In this document: positions 1 to 15,786 of the stretch, piece by piece | How positions within the stretch are numbered: position 1 is the first letter of the stretch | Layout: each line of letters opens with the position of its first letter | Origin: Hormiphora californensis | Taxonomy: Eukaryota; Ctenophora; Tentaculata; Cydippida; Pleurobrachiidae | Assembly: GCA_020137815.1 (NCBI GenBank) | Contig: CM035359.1 | Span: 2,726,081-2,790,080, forward strand | DNA: 64,000 bases | Direction: 5' to 3' | Made by a program: the position numbers and the translations under genes | The notes under the pieces: model-generated | Seen by the model: only the letters and a program-made list of their open reading frames with translations | Databases searched by the model: none | Told to the model about the DNA's origin: nothing

Positions 1-352
1 TGACACACACTTCTGATAACACACGTTGAGCAAATCTTATCCAACCCGGGATATATTATACTAGCTCTGTGTAACATGTTCATTATTGTGTCGATATTCC
101 ATAGAACCAGGAGACATGAGTTGTCGAGTCTCCAAGAGAGATGTAAAGATAATCGAGATGTTAATACCAACTATGAATGAGATCTGATCAGGTTTTGTCA
201 GAAATCTCATATTAGTTCGATGGACTGTTCATTCATTGGAAGACGGGTTTGTTGTAGAAGAATTTTAGATGAAGGCAGGATGGGAGAGACGTGGGAGATT
301 AAAGAGGTTTGCGGGTTCCTAGTGACAAATTGTGATTGCCAAATAGCACAGC

Positions 353-406
353 TATCAGACCGATCCTGCTGTACAGTACATACTCTACAGCAGGATCGGT
401 CTGATA
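353..406. repeat. 21-bp-stem hairpin
   Basis: A 21-bp perfect inverted repeat (353-373 against 386-406, core CAGACCGATCCTGCTGTA) is separated by a 12-base loop. It resembles a terminal or internal stem of a small DNA element. No coding potential. Confidence 0.85.
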
Positions 407-696
407 CAGCCTGTAGAGTGTAGAGTGTGGACTGTAGACCCATTGAGAGGGCGTGTACCATCTAGTAACGGCGGGGTACGTGATGTATGAAGTGAGAGAA
501 GGGGGACACTACACCCAAGAAGTGGTTTGGTTGATCACCTACATGGGCCTTGTATAATTACCGTAATGAACTTCTGAGGTTAGAGATCTGATTTGAACGG
601 CAGGTATTATTTGTTGAGTAATGGGTGGAGGAGTAGTAGTAATCCATTTGATGAAATGAGGGCCAGGTATTTATCAATAAACCTACTAATGTTTAA

Positions 697-752
697 TTCG
701 ACGTTCGATTGATTAGCGATTGATATCATCCGTTAATCAATCGAACGTCGAA
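697..752. repeat. 19-bp-stem hairpin
   Basis: The sequence TTCGACGTTCGATTGATTA at 697-715 is repeated in perfect inverse at 734-752 with an 18-base loop. It is probably a miniature fold-back remnant. No target duplication could be defined. Confidence 0.85.
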
Positions 753-1180
753 CTAAAGTTTAGTATATTAATTAGTCAATTGGTGGTAAGGCCCGAGGGG
801 GGGTCTGTCATCTTGAAGTTTAAAGTACTTTAGTCTGGATATGAAGTATAGATACTCTTCATATATAGTACATAACGTTCTGCACGCAGTGCAAGCGCGC
901 CATATACGCTCTGCACTGCAGAGCGTATAGGAGGGAAAAAGACGACAGGGGAGGGGTGGAGTGCTTTCACATTATATTGCACAGTGAAAGAGTGCGTATA
1001 GGTGCGGGCGGGGGACATGCCGTGAGGACGTTTTTTGATATATATTCCGCGAGAAAACACAGACAAACAAAAAAATAAATTTTTGGGTGGTTACACACAG
1101 GAGATGGACAAAAGCAAAGACAAAAAATCAAAAAACATACAAAGAGACTAAAAAAACACTGTACATGTTTTAAAAACAAG

Positions 1181-8150
<6,970 letters not shown>

Positions 8151-9620
8151 CTCCCTTCCCGAGCGCTGTAATTTTCAACTTGGCATAGAGGGGATCAGAG
8201 AGGGAGACAGTGGAACTTATATTAGTTACGGAGATGGAGATTGTCTGTCTCTGATCAGAATCTCAAGTCTGATGGAAGGTGAGATTCATAGTCGTTGCTT
8301 GTTTCTGGGAAATCCCTTTTGACAATGACTGATTGGCTCTTTGCTGGTTTTGCCTTTGGTATAGATAGTTTAATTGCGTTCGTGATTTTCTTTCGGCCTG
8401 ATCGGTCCTCTTCCGCATCTCCCAGGTTCGTGATATTCTTGGCCAGCATCCATTACTGGATTATCATGTTGTTGAGTAAGCGTTATGTCGGTATTTCTAG
8501 GGGATTGTCGGTATAAATAAGTCGCTCATATTATTATTATAGATGATCATTGCACCTCCTACTTGCTTGATAGAGGATGGGGTCGGATGTATAATAGCTG
8601 CTTGAGCTATAGCAGATACACATCAGTTGCCCTTTTCAGACTGTTTCGAGCGACCTCGAACATGAAAAACTTGACGTTCAAGATACTCATGTATTAATTG
8701 CAGTAAGTCTCGAGTTCTTATCCCGCACATTTGCACAAGCTGCACCAAGCAATCAGGCTTAGAATCCGGAGGGGATAAGGAATTTACTCGCTAATCTACA
8801 AGAGAGATGGTGAGATAGAGAGATAGAAATAGAGATAGAGATAGCGAGAGGGGGGAGGAGTGGAGAGTCAAATGGGATAGTTTAGGATATTGTGCAAACG
8901 AGGCTGTAGTCATTACCTTTTGAGAATCACTAAATGCCGCCACTGGAATGCGTGCAAAAGGTCCTCTCTCTCTATCTCTATCTCAGATCTCTATCTCTCT
9001 CTATCTCTATCTCTCTCCCTCTAGGCTTTCCAGTGGAATCCTGATAGACTTGGGTTTATTGCTTGACCTCGAAAATTAAGTAGATCCTAAAATACTTTTT
9101 ATGATTATCTTAGCTGCAACTTCCCTGATCTTTAATTGCACACCCTTAGATGATTACAGTACGAACAATATCTATCTAGGGTATGCATGCTAACTGTCCA
9201 CAGCCTTTAGCACAGCATGCAATCAATTAAAGGTACTAAACAGTTGTTCAGTAAGGGGTGCTGCACTGGACAACTAAACAGCATGGATTAGTGATGAGTG
9301 ACGAAAACGAGAGCGTGTGAGAAAGATCCTAACAGGAGCTGCATGCTTTTAGCACCATTGTTGAATATTGTTATGGTGAAAAGCCAACGACTAGGTGACC
9401 AAGAAACTATCCTAATCATGGAAATTTGAGCTGATGGAAGATCTTGCCTTGCCTGTTTGACCCTGTTTCAAAATAAGGAGGACCGCAGTTGCAATCAGAT
9501 CTGTAAATACAGTCTAGCTCATGCAGCGGCACCCTCTTTAGAGAGTACCATATCATATCTATTTCTGGGGGGATAGAGAGAGTTGTTCAGCACATGCATT
9601 ACCCCAGACAGAAATCATTA
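8151..9620. other. Gene-free stretch with GATA/CT repeats
   Basis: No coding region with a recognisable domain is seen. GATAGA-type repeats at about 8805-8855 face CTCTAT-type repeats at about 8963-9022, forming a loose inverted pair. The remainder is unique, AT-rich sequence up to the transposon insertion. Confidence 0.6.
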
Positions 9621-9622
9621 TA

Positions 9623-10949
9623 ACGGGTGATAACTAAAAATTGTTACTTATTTGAAACGGCTGTAGCTTAGCCGGTATTGGGTATGGGAAAATAATATTG
9701 ATAACATAGATAGCCCTAACGGTTAGCTTCATGATGATAATGGAATATCCATCATACTACCACATCTCTTTCTGTAATGCCCGACAACGAACAGCTACTT
9801 CGAGAACGGGTTGTCCGGTTTTACCAACGTGTTTTACCCAGGAATAGACATGCTAAGAGGGACACGGCAAGGCACTTCGTAGCCGAGGGTGAGTATAAAA
9901 ATACCATCTACAGAATCATAAACCGATTTATCGCCCGGGGCACCACTGGGAGGAAGAAAGGCTCCGGTAGAAAGGCCAGGATTATGACCCCTTATCAATG
10001 CCGCCGATTGAAGAGGTTAGTGGACCACCGCACAGGGGTTTCACAGCGCCGTCTCGCCGCCAAATTTGGGTGCACCCAGCCGTACATCTCCAAGGCCATC
10101 AAGAAACTTGGAATTGCTTGTAGAAAGAGGTCTAAGGTACCTTTCTATCGGAGTGCCACAGCGATGAGCATCGCCCAGAGAGCCTGCAGGAGATTGTACG
10201 ACAAGTGGGGACAGGAGGACTTCCTCATCGATGATGAGAAATATTTCGGTCTAAGCGGGTACCAGATGAGTGGCAATCGGTCCTTCTACACTTCAGACAT
10301 CACCGCCACCCCTGATCCGGTCGCAACATTTGGTAAACAGAAGTTTGAACCCAAGGTTCTTCTTTGGATTGCCATTTCTCGCAAGGGGATTTCAAAGCCT
10401 GTTCTGATCTCTGGGAAGGGGATGGCGATTGACAAGCACAAGTACGTGAACAGCTGCCTCAAGCCCGGTCTCCTCCCCTTCATCAGGAAGCACTACCCCA
10501 ACGGTGGGTACGTCTTTTGGCCCGATAAGGCAAGTGCCCATTATGCAGATCACACACTCTCTTTTCTGAGAAGAAAGAAGGTAAACTTTGTGCAGAAGGA
10601 CGACAATCCGACGAGTGTGCCACAGTGCAGACCCATCGAAGACTTCTTTGGACTTTTGGCTACTCGGGTGTACCAGGGAAACTGGGTTGCTAGGGACGTG
10701 GAGGAGCTCAAGAGGCGGATAAGGAGGTGCCTGAAGGACATCCCTCAACCAACCGTACAAGCAGCTATGGACACTGTCAAGAGGAAGCTGCTGAGAGCCT
10801 ATAGGAGAGGACTTCTTTCTGTTTGCCATTGATGTTTTTTGTTCAAAATTGTCTGAAAAATCGTTGTATCACTGGCGCGAAGCTCTATCTCAAAAGGGAA
10901 AAATTCTACAGCCGTTTCAAATTAGTAACAATTTTTAGTTATCACCCGT
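9623..10949 (+). mobile_element. Complete Tc1/mariner-type transposon
   Basis: The ends are terminal inverted repeats of about 44 bp beginning ACGGGTGATAACTAAAAATT and differing by one base between the two ends. Both sides carry a TA dinucleotide (9621-9622 and 10950-10951), the target duplication expected of the IS630-Tc1-mariner superfamily. One uninterrupted transposase gene fills the interior. Nearly identical ends, an intact frame and a clean duplication point to recent insertion and possible activity. Confidence 0.93.
9777..10832 (+). CDS. Tc1/mariner-family transposase, DD37E-like
   Basis: This 351-residue protein would cut and paste its own element as a nuclear DDE transposase. The N-terminal 120 residues form two helix-turn-helix-type segments separated by a basic GRKKGSGRKARI stretch, the usual paired DNA-binding domain with a GRPR-like linker. 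The catalytic core shows IDDEKYF (acidic pair at 152-153), WPDKASAHY (D250) and RPIEDFFG (E288). The spacing between D250 and E288 is 37 residues, hence the DD37E-like label, although D289 could be read as the third acid. Length is typical for the superfamily. The ATG at 9777 lies about 110 bp inside the left TIR and the stop lies about 70 bp before the right TIR. No frameshift or internal stop is present. Confidence 0.93.
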   Translation: MPDNEQLLRERVVRFYQRVLPRNRHAKRDTARHFVAEGEYKNTIYRIINRFIARGTTGRKKGSGRKARIMTPYQCRRLKRLVDHRTGVSQRRLAAKFGCTQPYISKAIKKLGIACRKRSKVPFYRSATAMSIAQRACRRLYDKWGQEDFLIDDEKYFGLSGYQMSGNRSFYTSDITATPDPVATFGKQKFEPKVLLWIAISRKGISKPVLISGKGMAIDKHKYVNSCLKPGLLPFIRKHYPNGGYVFWPDKASAHYADHTLSFLRRKKVNFVQKDDNPTSVPQCRPIEDFFGLLATRVYQGNWVARDVEELKRRIRRCLKDIPQPTVQAAMDTVKRKLLRAYRRGLLSVCH

Positions 10950-10953
10950 TAGT

Positions 10954-11068
10954 TATCAGGAACCGACCGAATTAAGTAAACAGCCAATCAGAACTCGTTA
11001 TTTAGGTCACGTGACTGGTTATCAGCCAATCAGGGACCAGTATTTCCTGATTCGGTCGGTTCCTGATA
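10954..11068. mobile_element. 111-bp MITE-like inverted-repeat element
   Basis: Perfect 19-bp inverted repeats (TATCAGGAACCGACCGAAT and its complement) bound a 115-bp unit. The terminal TA on each side may be a TA target duplication. It starts a few bases beyond the right end of the Tc1/mariner transposon. The interior has two CAGCCAATCAG boxes and a CACGTG site but no coding potential. Confidence 0.8.
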
Positions 11069-11217
11069 GTTATAGAGGGCAACTGCAGGGACCCACATCA
11101 TGGTTCAATGCTCGACAAGATATGACTTGTGGTAACTTGCTGGGATAATCGGCTAACATTTTGACCTTTGTTATTTACCACTGCTTTATGTTTGACGTCT
11201 TGTCCAAACCAATCACT

Positions 11218-12159
11218 GCCAATATTGACCAAAACTTTGGAATTTCGCATTTAATTCAAATTGGGAAACTTTGTACTTTGCCATTACGTGTTTGATAAAG
11301 GAGCACTAACAAGTCACAGAGCAGAATTCTATTCATTACTCGTTCGTTACGTTGCAGTTCGTTTCACTTTTGCTTGTCTCAGACACCAATAAGGGCTCTT
11401 CCTCTCACTAAAATGCAACTTAAATCCGTCTCAAATACCCATTTCTAGCACACATGAACTCCCAGTTACCACTGAACTGTCTCTCGGACCTGGCCTAGTC
11501 TCATCACTAAATTACAGCTACATTCTTGGCCAATATTGACCAAAACTTTGGAATTTCGCATTTAATTCAAATTGGGAAACTTTGTACTTTGCCATTACGT
11601 GTTTGATAAAGGAGCACTAACAAGTCACAGAGCAGAATTCTATTCATTACTCGTTCGTTACGTTGCAGTTCGTTTCACTTTTGCTTGTCTCAGACACCAA
11701 TAAGGGCTCTTCCTCTCACTAAAATGCAACTTAAATCCGTCTCAAATACCCATTTCTAGCACACATGAACTCCCAGTTACCACTGAACTGTCTCTCGGAC
11801 CTGGCCTAGTCTCATCACTAAATTACAGCTACATTCTTGGCCAATATTGACCAAAACTTTGGAATTTCGCATTTAATTCAAATTGGGAAACTTTGTACTT
11901 TGCCATTACGTGTTTGATAAAGGAGCACTAACAAGTCACAGAGCAGAATTCTATTCATTACTCGTTCGTTACGTTGCAGTTCGTTTCACTTTTGCTTGTC
12001 TCAGACACCAATAAGGGCTCTTCCTCTCACTAAAATGCAACTTAAATCCGTCTCAAATACCCATTTCTAGCACACATGAACTCCCAGTTACCACTGAACT
12101 GTCTCTCGGACCTGGCCTAGTCTCATCACTAAATTACAGCTACATTCTTGGCCAATATT
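11218..12159. repeat. 311-bp tandem repeat, three copies plus stub
   Basis: The unit starts GCCAATATTGACC at 11218, 11529 and 11840. A fourth start at 12151 breaks off after about nine bases. The three complete copies look identical by eye over their full length, so the array is either very young or homogenised. No open frame runs through the unit. The start overlaps AT-rich unique DNA with no element ends recognised. Confidence 0.95.
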
Positions 12160-13055
12160 ACCCACCGTCCCACCCCCACCCGCCCTCCCCCACCCACCTC
12201 TCCCAATATAGTGGACATTGCTATACACCACACTACAGAGACAATCCTTGTGTTTTGGTGCACTAAGTCGCTTATCGCGTGTAACAACTAACAAATGTTC
12301 TTATCTGTCCCATCCGCATAGTATTCTAGAACATTTTACAGTATATTGGTGCTACATTCAGTCCTACCCCTTATCTGTGTTCAATCGTGTTTGTTTATCT
12401 TCATCTCCGATCCACTGGAAATGCATATACCTCTCATCTCATCATCAACAACATCACGGTACCAATCATCCATCAAAATTCTGTAAGTTCACCTGTCCGT
12501 ATTGTCTGTTCACAGATTGTGTAAAGTTTATATTGTGAATGTAATTTACTATTCAAAACACGGTAAACATCGGGATTCCAGACCCAAACTCAAGAAATTC
12601 TCAAAGGCAAAACGTTACCTTGTTCCAGACCAAACTAAACTCAAGACACTCTCAAAGGCAAAACGTTACCTTGATCCAGACTAAACCAAACTCAAGACTC
12701 TCTCAAAGGCAAAACGTTACCTTGTTCCAGACTCAGAAGCTGACAGGACATAAAGCTTGCGTGAGAGTGCCCGAATACAGACCACAAACAGTTAGAATAT
12801 CAGAGAAATTTTGTTTGATTTTGGTGTAATTTTGAGCGTGATATTTTAGCTACTATCTTTCATACAGACCACAGACTTTATGACAGGTTGCAACACCGTT
12901 CTGTCGTGCGGCAGAGTTTGGTACGCTATAACCTAGAGCCACACACACACACACACACCAATCACTGCGGTATTATACTGTTCGAAAATACATCACTGAG
13001 TTTGGCGTTGTAGTAGGAAATTGGAAAGCTTTTGTACCCATAGCTGTTTCCTAGG
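12160..13055. other. Gene-free stretch with short repeats
   Basis: Apart from the 51-bp repeat and a (CA)8-like microsatellite near 12942-12958, no gene or element end is seen. The right edge abuts the target duplication of the capsid-bearing element. Confidence 0.5.
12571..12733. repeat. 51-bp tandem repeat, about three copies
   Basis: The block CTCAAAGGCAAAACGTTACC recurs at 12600, 12651 and 12702, a 51-bp period, with a few substitutions between copies. The repeat can be translated but shows no family resemblance and is not called as a gene. Confidence 0.9.
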
Positions 13056-13062
13056 CCAGGGG

Positions 13063-14012
13063 CGGCAATTTCTGATTTGCCGCATACGGCGTCTAGACGG
13101 CGTCGCAACGCCGTCTAGACGGCGTCTAGACGGTATACCGTCTGGACGGGTTTCGGTGAAATCAGCTAAAAACGGTACCGAAATTGCTTGAGACGGGTTA
13201 TAGACGGTATCAGACGGTCTCTAGACGGGTTATAGACGGTATCAGACGGTGTGTGTGTGTGTCGTGTACCTCCCGTACTTCCACCCACTTGCTGTCGTTG
13301 GGGAGCAGCGTTCCCTAGATGTATCAGACGGTGTTGCGACGGTATCAGACGGTCTCTAGACGGTGTCTAGACGGTACCGTCCCGGCGTCTGGACGGCGTC
13401 TGGACGGTGTCTAGACGGTATCCGTCCGAAGTTGAGACGGCACGTCTGAAAATTGTACCAGACGTTGAGACGGACTTTTAGAACTCCGTCTGTATTTCAG
13501 ACGGAGTTTTAAAAGTACGTCTCAGTAGTAGGTAAAATAGCCCCGCTGTCTCACCTAAAAGTGAGCCACACCATATTTGGGCATATGACGTCATCACATG
13601 CCCAAATATGGGCATATGACGTCACATCACGTGACTTATCACGTGACATATCACGTGGTCGTGTATATGACGTCACATCACGTGATATGTCACGTGATCA
13701 CGTGACATATCACGTGACATTAGCACATGAGCACGTCATGTGACATTCTCTATTGGTTTGTGTTTGTCACATAATATGGTCACATTCTCAGGTTACCCCT
13801 AGAGCCATGTACCAGGTGCAGTGGCGTCATGACTACTAATGCATTGGTCTGCATATCAACTATCAAGTGCTGGAAATAGAGAGTGAGAGAGGGATAGAGA
13901 GAGATATTCGGCATATTATGAAGTAATCATGAATGATCATTCAGTGACAGTGAATGATCATTAATGATCATGAATGATCATTTTAAGGTCATTTTAGAGG
14001 TAGAGACAAATA
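13063..14012. repeat. Left TIR of the capsid element
   Basis: About 950 bp match the right arm in inverse orientation. The outer 450 bp are an array of CGTCTAGACGG, CGTCTGGACGG and CAGACGGT units, many of them self-palindromic. A middle block (13560-13745) has repeated TGACGTCA and CACGTGA sites. The inner block (13920-14000) is built from TGATCATTAATGATCAT. This arm has an extra segment of about 75 bp near 13245-13325 that includes (GT)n and is missing from the right arm. Confidence 0.9.
13561..13745. promoter_or_regulatory. CRE/E-box palindrome cluster in left TIR
   Basis: Within 185 bp there are several TGACGTCA/ATGACGTCA (CRE-type) palindromes and at least six CACGTGA (E-box-type) sites, arranged in a self-complementary pattern. 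The mirror copy lies in the right TIR at about 18450-18605. The sites could bind host bZIP and bHLH factors, or could simply be hairpin-forming sequence. Regulatory function is inference. Confidence 0.45.
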
Positions 14013-14065
14013 AACTAATCTTTTTTTTTAAAGGATATCAAATATATATTTCACATAATCTAAGG

Positions 14066-15364
14066 TTATACAATAAAGAACTGACGGTTTTTGTTAACTT
14101 CAATAATTTGTTCATACCAAGCCAAAACAATAACCACCAAATCTTCAGTTGGCTCCCGAAGCATTTCCAAAGATAAACTAACATTCCCACTTCGTCCCAA
14201 GTTTAACCCATGTTGATTCTGCGTTTTGTCTTGCGTTAGATCAAAAGCCAATGCAGGATAAACTCGGTAATGGTGACAAACCAAAGAATCTGCTTTGCTA
14301 CCAGTTTCCAGAACAAATTCAGCCAGCATATTTGTCTCTAAATGATCGGTCATTTCCAAAGCTCGGGGAAAATGCTCTCTTCCATTGACATAAAGTTGAG
14401 CTGATTTTACTAAACGGAGAGAATAGGGATTTTTACTACGCTTATTTCCAATGAGAGCATTTCTATCTTGTACACAGACGAGAAAGAAATAAGGTAGTGG
14501 TCCATTAAGGAGATTATCAATTTGAATGTTGGTGGTTCCATTTGAAACTGGGAAGGTAGTCATGATTTTCTTATCTGCATGATAAATCGCCCTTTCTTTT
14601 ACAAGTCGTCTTTCTATAGCAGAAATAATAGCATCTCTAGGGCGCTGGAAAGTACATCTTAGAATTACTTTGTTGAAATGAACTTCATCAGTGTTAGTAT
14701 CAGCCGCCAGGAGAATATAACCAGAGTCGTTTTTCGTTAACTTCACATGGTACGTTACCTCCGATGGAAGAAGTTTTCCTTGCTTGAACAAAGGTATATT
14801 GAACTCCGATCTCAGGTAAACTTTCTTACCCTCTTCAATAACTTTAGCTCTTTCTTGGCCACTTGCATTTTTGGGGCTTCCTGTTGTTGGATAGAAGACC
14901 AAGTTTTCACTTCCGTCTTTATCGCCCACAGTATCAAGGAGCAATCCTTCTCTCCTCTTAATCAAAGGTTTCGAATCGTGACTGTTGTGAATAACATCAT
15001 CCCAGAACTTGAAAATCCCGTAGGCATTCTCATAAGATTGAACTAACGGTACACCGCCAACCTCAACCTCAACATTCCTCCACAAACTTGCAGCAAGATG
15101 TGGTGCAGTTGACACATTTTGATCAGCTGCTGGATTTGTCCCAGTTGCTGTAAGAACCCGAAGTTCTGTGAAAATGTCAACACTTTCCAACATGAAACTT
15201 TCCATAGATGGGATTGTAAAATTTATTTCATCAGAGTACTCAAGTGAGTTGGAGGGATAAACATCTACCCATTTTGTCTCTACAATGGCTGCCTGGGTGG
15301 GCTGAGGATCCCATAGATGTAGTTGAGAGGGAAATCCCTCTGCAGACTTAATATACTTAGTCAT
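14066..15364 (-). CDS. Virus-type double-jelly-roll major capsid protein
   Basis: The protein of 432 residues would form the icosahedral shell of a Polinton/adintovirus/Polinton-like-virus-type particle. I recognise its overall pattern from the family of invertebrate proteins annotated F54H12.2-like: an N-terminal segment with a tryptophan-containing strand and a phrase about residues 40-60 (EINFTIPSMESFMLES), a central NIPLFKQGKLLPSEV segment, and a C-terminal region ending in EQIIEVNKNRQFF. Length fits a small double-jelly-roll capsid protein. An upstream extension of the frame starts at TTG only, so the ATG at 15364 is chosen. The stop lies about 50 bp inside the left TIR, and the small-peptide gene is 36 bp upstream on the same strand. 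The frame is fully intact, which suggests recent arrival or purifying selection. Family assignment is by eye, so a profile search should be used to confirm it. Confidence 0.82.
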   Translation of the reverse strand: MTKYIKSAEGFPSQLHLWDPQPTQAAIVETKWVDVYPSNSLEYSDEINFTIPSMESFMLESVDIFTELRVLTATGTNPAADQNVSTAPHLAASLWRNVEVEVGGVPLVQSYENAYGIFKFWDDVIHNSHDSKPLIKRREGLLLDTVGDKDGSENLVFYPTTGSPKNASGQERAKVIEEGKKVYLRSEFNIPLFKQGKLLPSEVTYHVKLTKNDSGYILLAADTNTDEVHFNKVILRCTFQRPRDAIISAIERRLVKERAIYHADKKIMTTFPVSNGTTNIQIDNLLNGPLPYFFLVCVQDRNALIGNKRSKNPYSLRLVKSAQLYVNGREHFPRALEMTDHLETNMLAEFVLETGSKADSLVCHHYRVYPALAFDLTQDKTQNQHGLNLGRSGNVSLSLEMLREPTEDLVVIVLAWYEQIIEVNKNRQFFIV

Positions 15365-15400
15365 AGTTACTCCTCTGTCCCATTGCAAGCCTTTTATAGT

Positions 15401-15712
15401 TTATGATAACTGACCATATCTTCTTTTTCCAAGCTTGTTAGTAAGTTTATTAGTTCCAGTCTCAATTTGCTTTGCTGCATAATTACTAGCTGCTCCGACA
15501 AGCTGATGTCCAGCTTCTTGTAGACCGGGTTTTGCTATTTCAAATCCTTGTTTTAGAATAGTCTTCCCGATTGGAATTACAGTTTTGAATATTTTTTTCA
15601 AAAAACCTCCTATTCCAGCACCTGATTGGTTCGAATAGACACCGAGTTCCCGTGAAAGTGCTTGGTCGTAGACTGCGGGATTGGGAGTAACATCGACATA
15701 AGGCACACGCAT
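15401..15712 (-). CDS. Small virion-type glycine-rich peptide
   Basis: This 103-residue protein starts with a tyrosine/proline-rich head, then a glycine-rich turn (SGAGIGGFLKKIFKTVIP), then a predicted amphipathic helix, and ends in a basic tail (NKLGKRRYGQ). Small proteins with a glycine-rich hinge and basic or amphipathic helices lie next to capsid genes in adintoviruses and adenoviruses, where they act as core or membrane-active virion components. By analogy this is probably a minor virion protein. It sits directly upstream of the capsid gene on the same strand and probably shares its promoter. No certain homology is claimed, and no good cleavage site for a viral protease was found. It starts at ATG. 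Confidence 0.55.
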   Translation of the reverse strand: MRVPYVDVTPNPAVYDQALSRELGVYSNQSGAGIGGFLKKIFKTVIPIGKTILKQGFEIAKPGLQEAGHQLVGAASNYAAKQIETGTNKLTNKLGKRRYGQLS

Positions 15713-15786
15713 GATTGATTATTTTTTAGCTGTAAGTCCTATATATAGCCTGGATGTTCATCAAATGATCATCGCCATCATTTGTC
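15713..15786. promoter_or_regulatory. Divergent promoter with TATA palindrome
   Basis: Only 74 bp separate the two divergent gene pairs. The gap holds TATATATA at 15740-15747, a sequence that reads as a TATA box on both strands, flanked by a TGATGTTCATCA-like inverted motif. This is the most economical place for a shared bidirectional promoter. Function is inferred from position. Confidence 0.5.

Larger units (their letters stand above)
1..1180. other. Gene-free AT-rich DNA with hairpins
   Basis: No convincing coding region is seen. Open frames are short and lack recognisable domains. The stretch contains two long hairpins annotated separately and a near-perfect palindrome at 903-929 built from TATACGCTCTGC and its complement. 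The sequence looks clean here, in contrast to what follows. Confidence 0.6.

Noticed and set aside
10286-10829. Antisense frames inside the transposase
   Set aside because: Shadow frames of a clearly real gene with intact catalytic motifs.
12502-12829. Repeat-coded proteins with KAKRYL units
   Set aside because: They are frames across the 51-bp tandem repeat, interrupted and without a family.
14747-15046. 99-residue frame opposite the capsid gene
   Set aside because: Shadow of the capsid gene, with no independent support.
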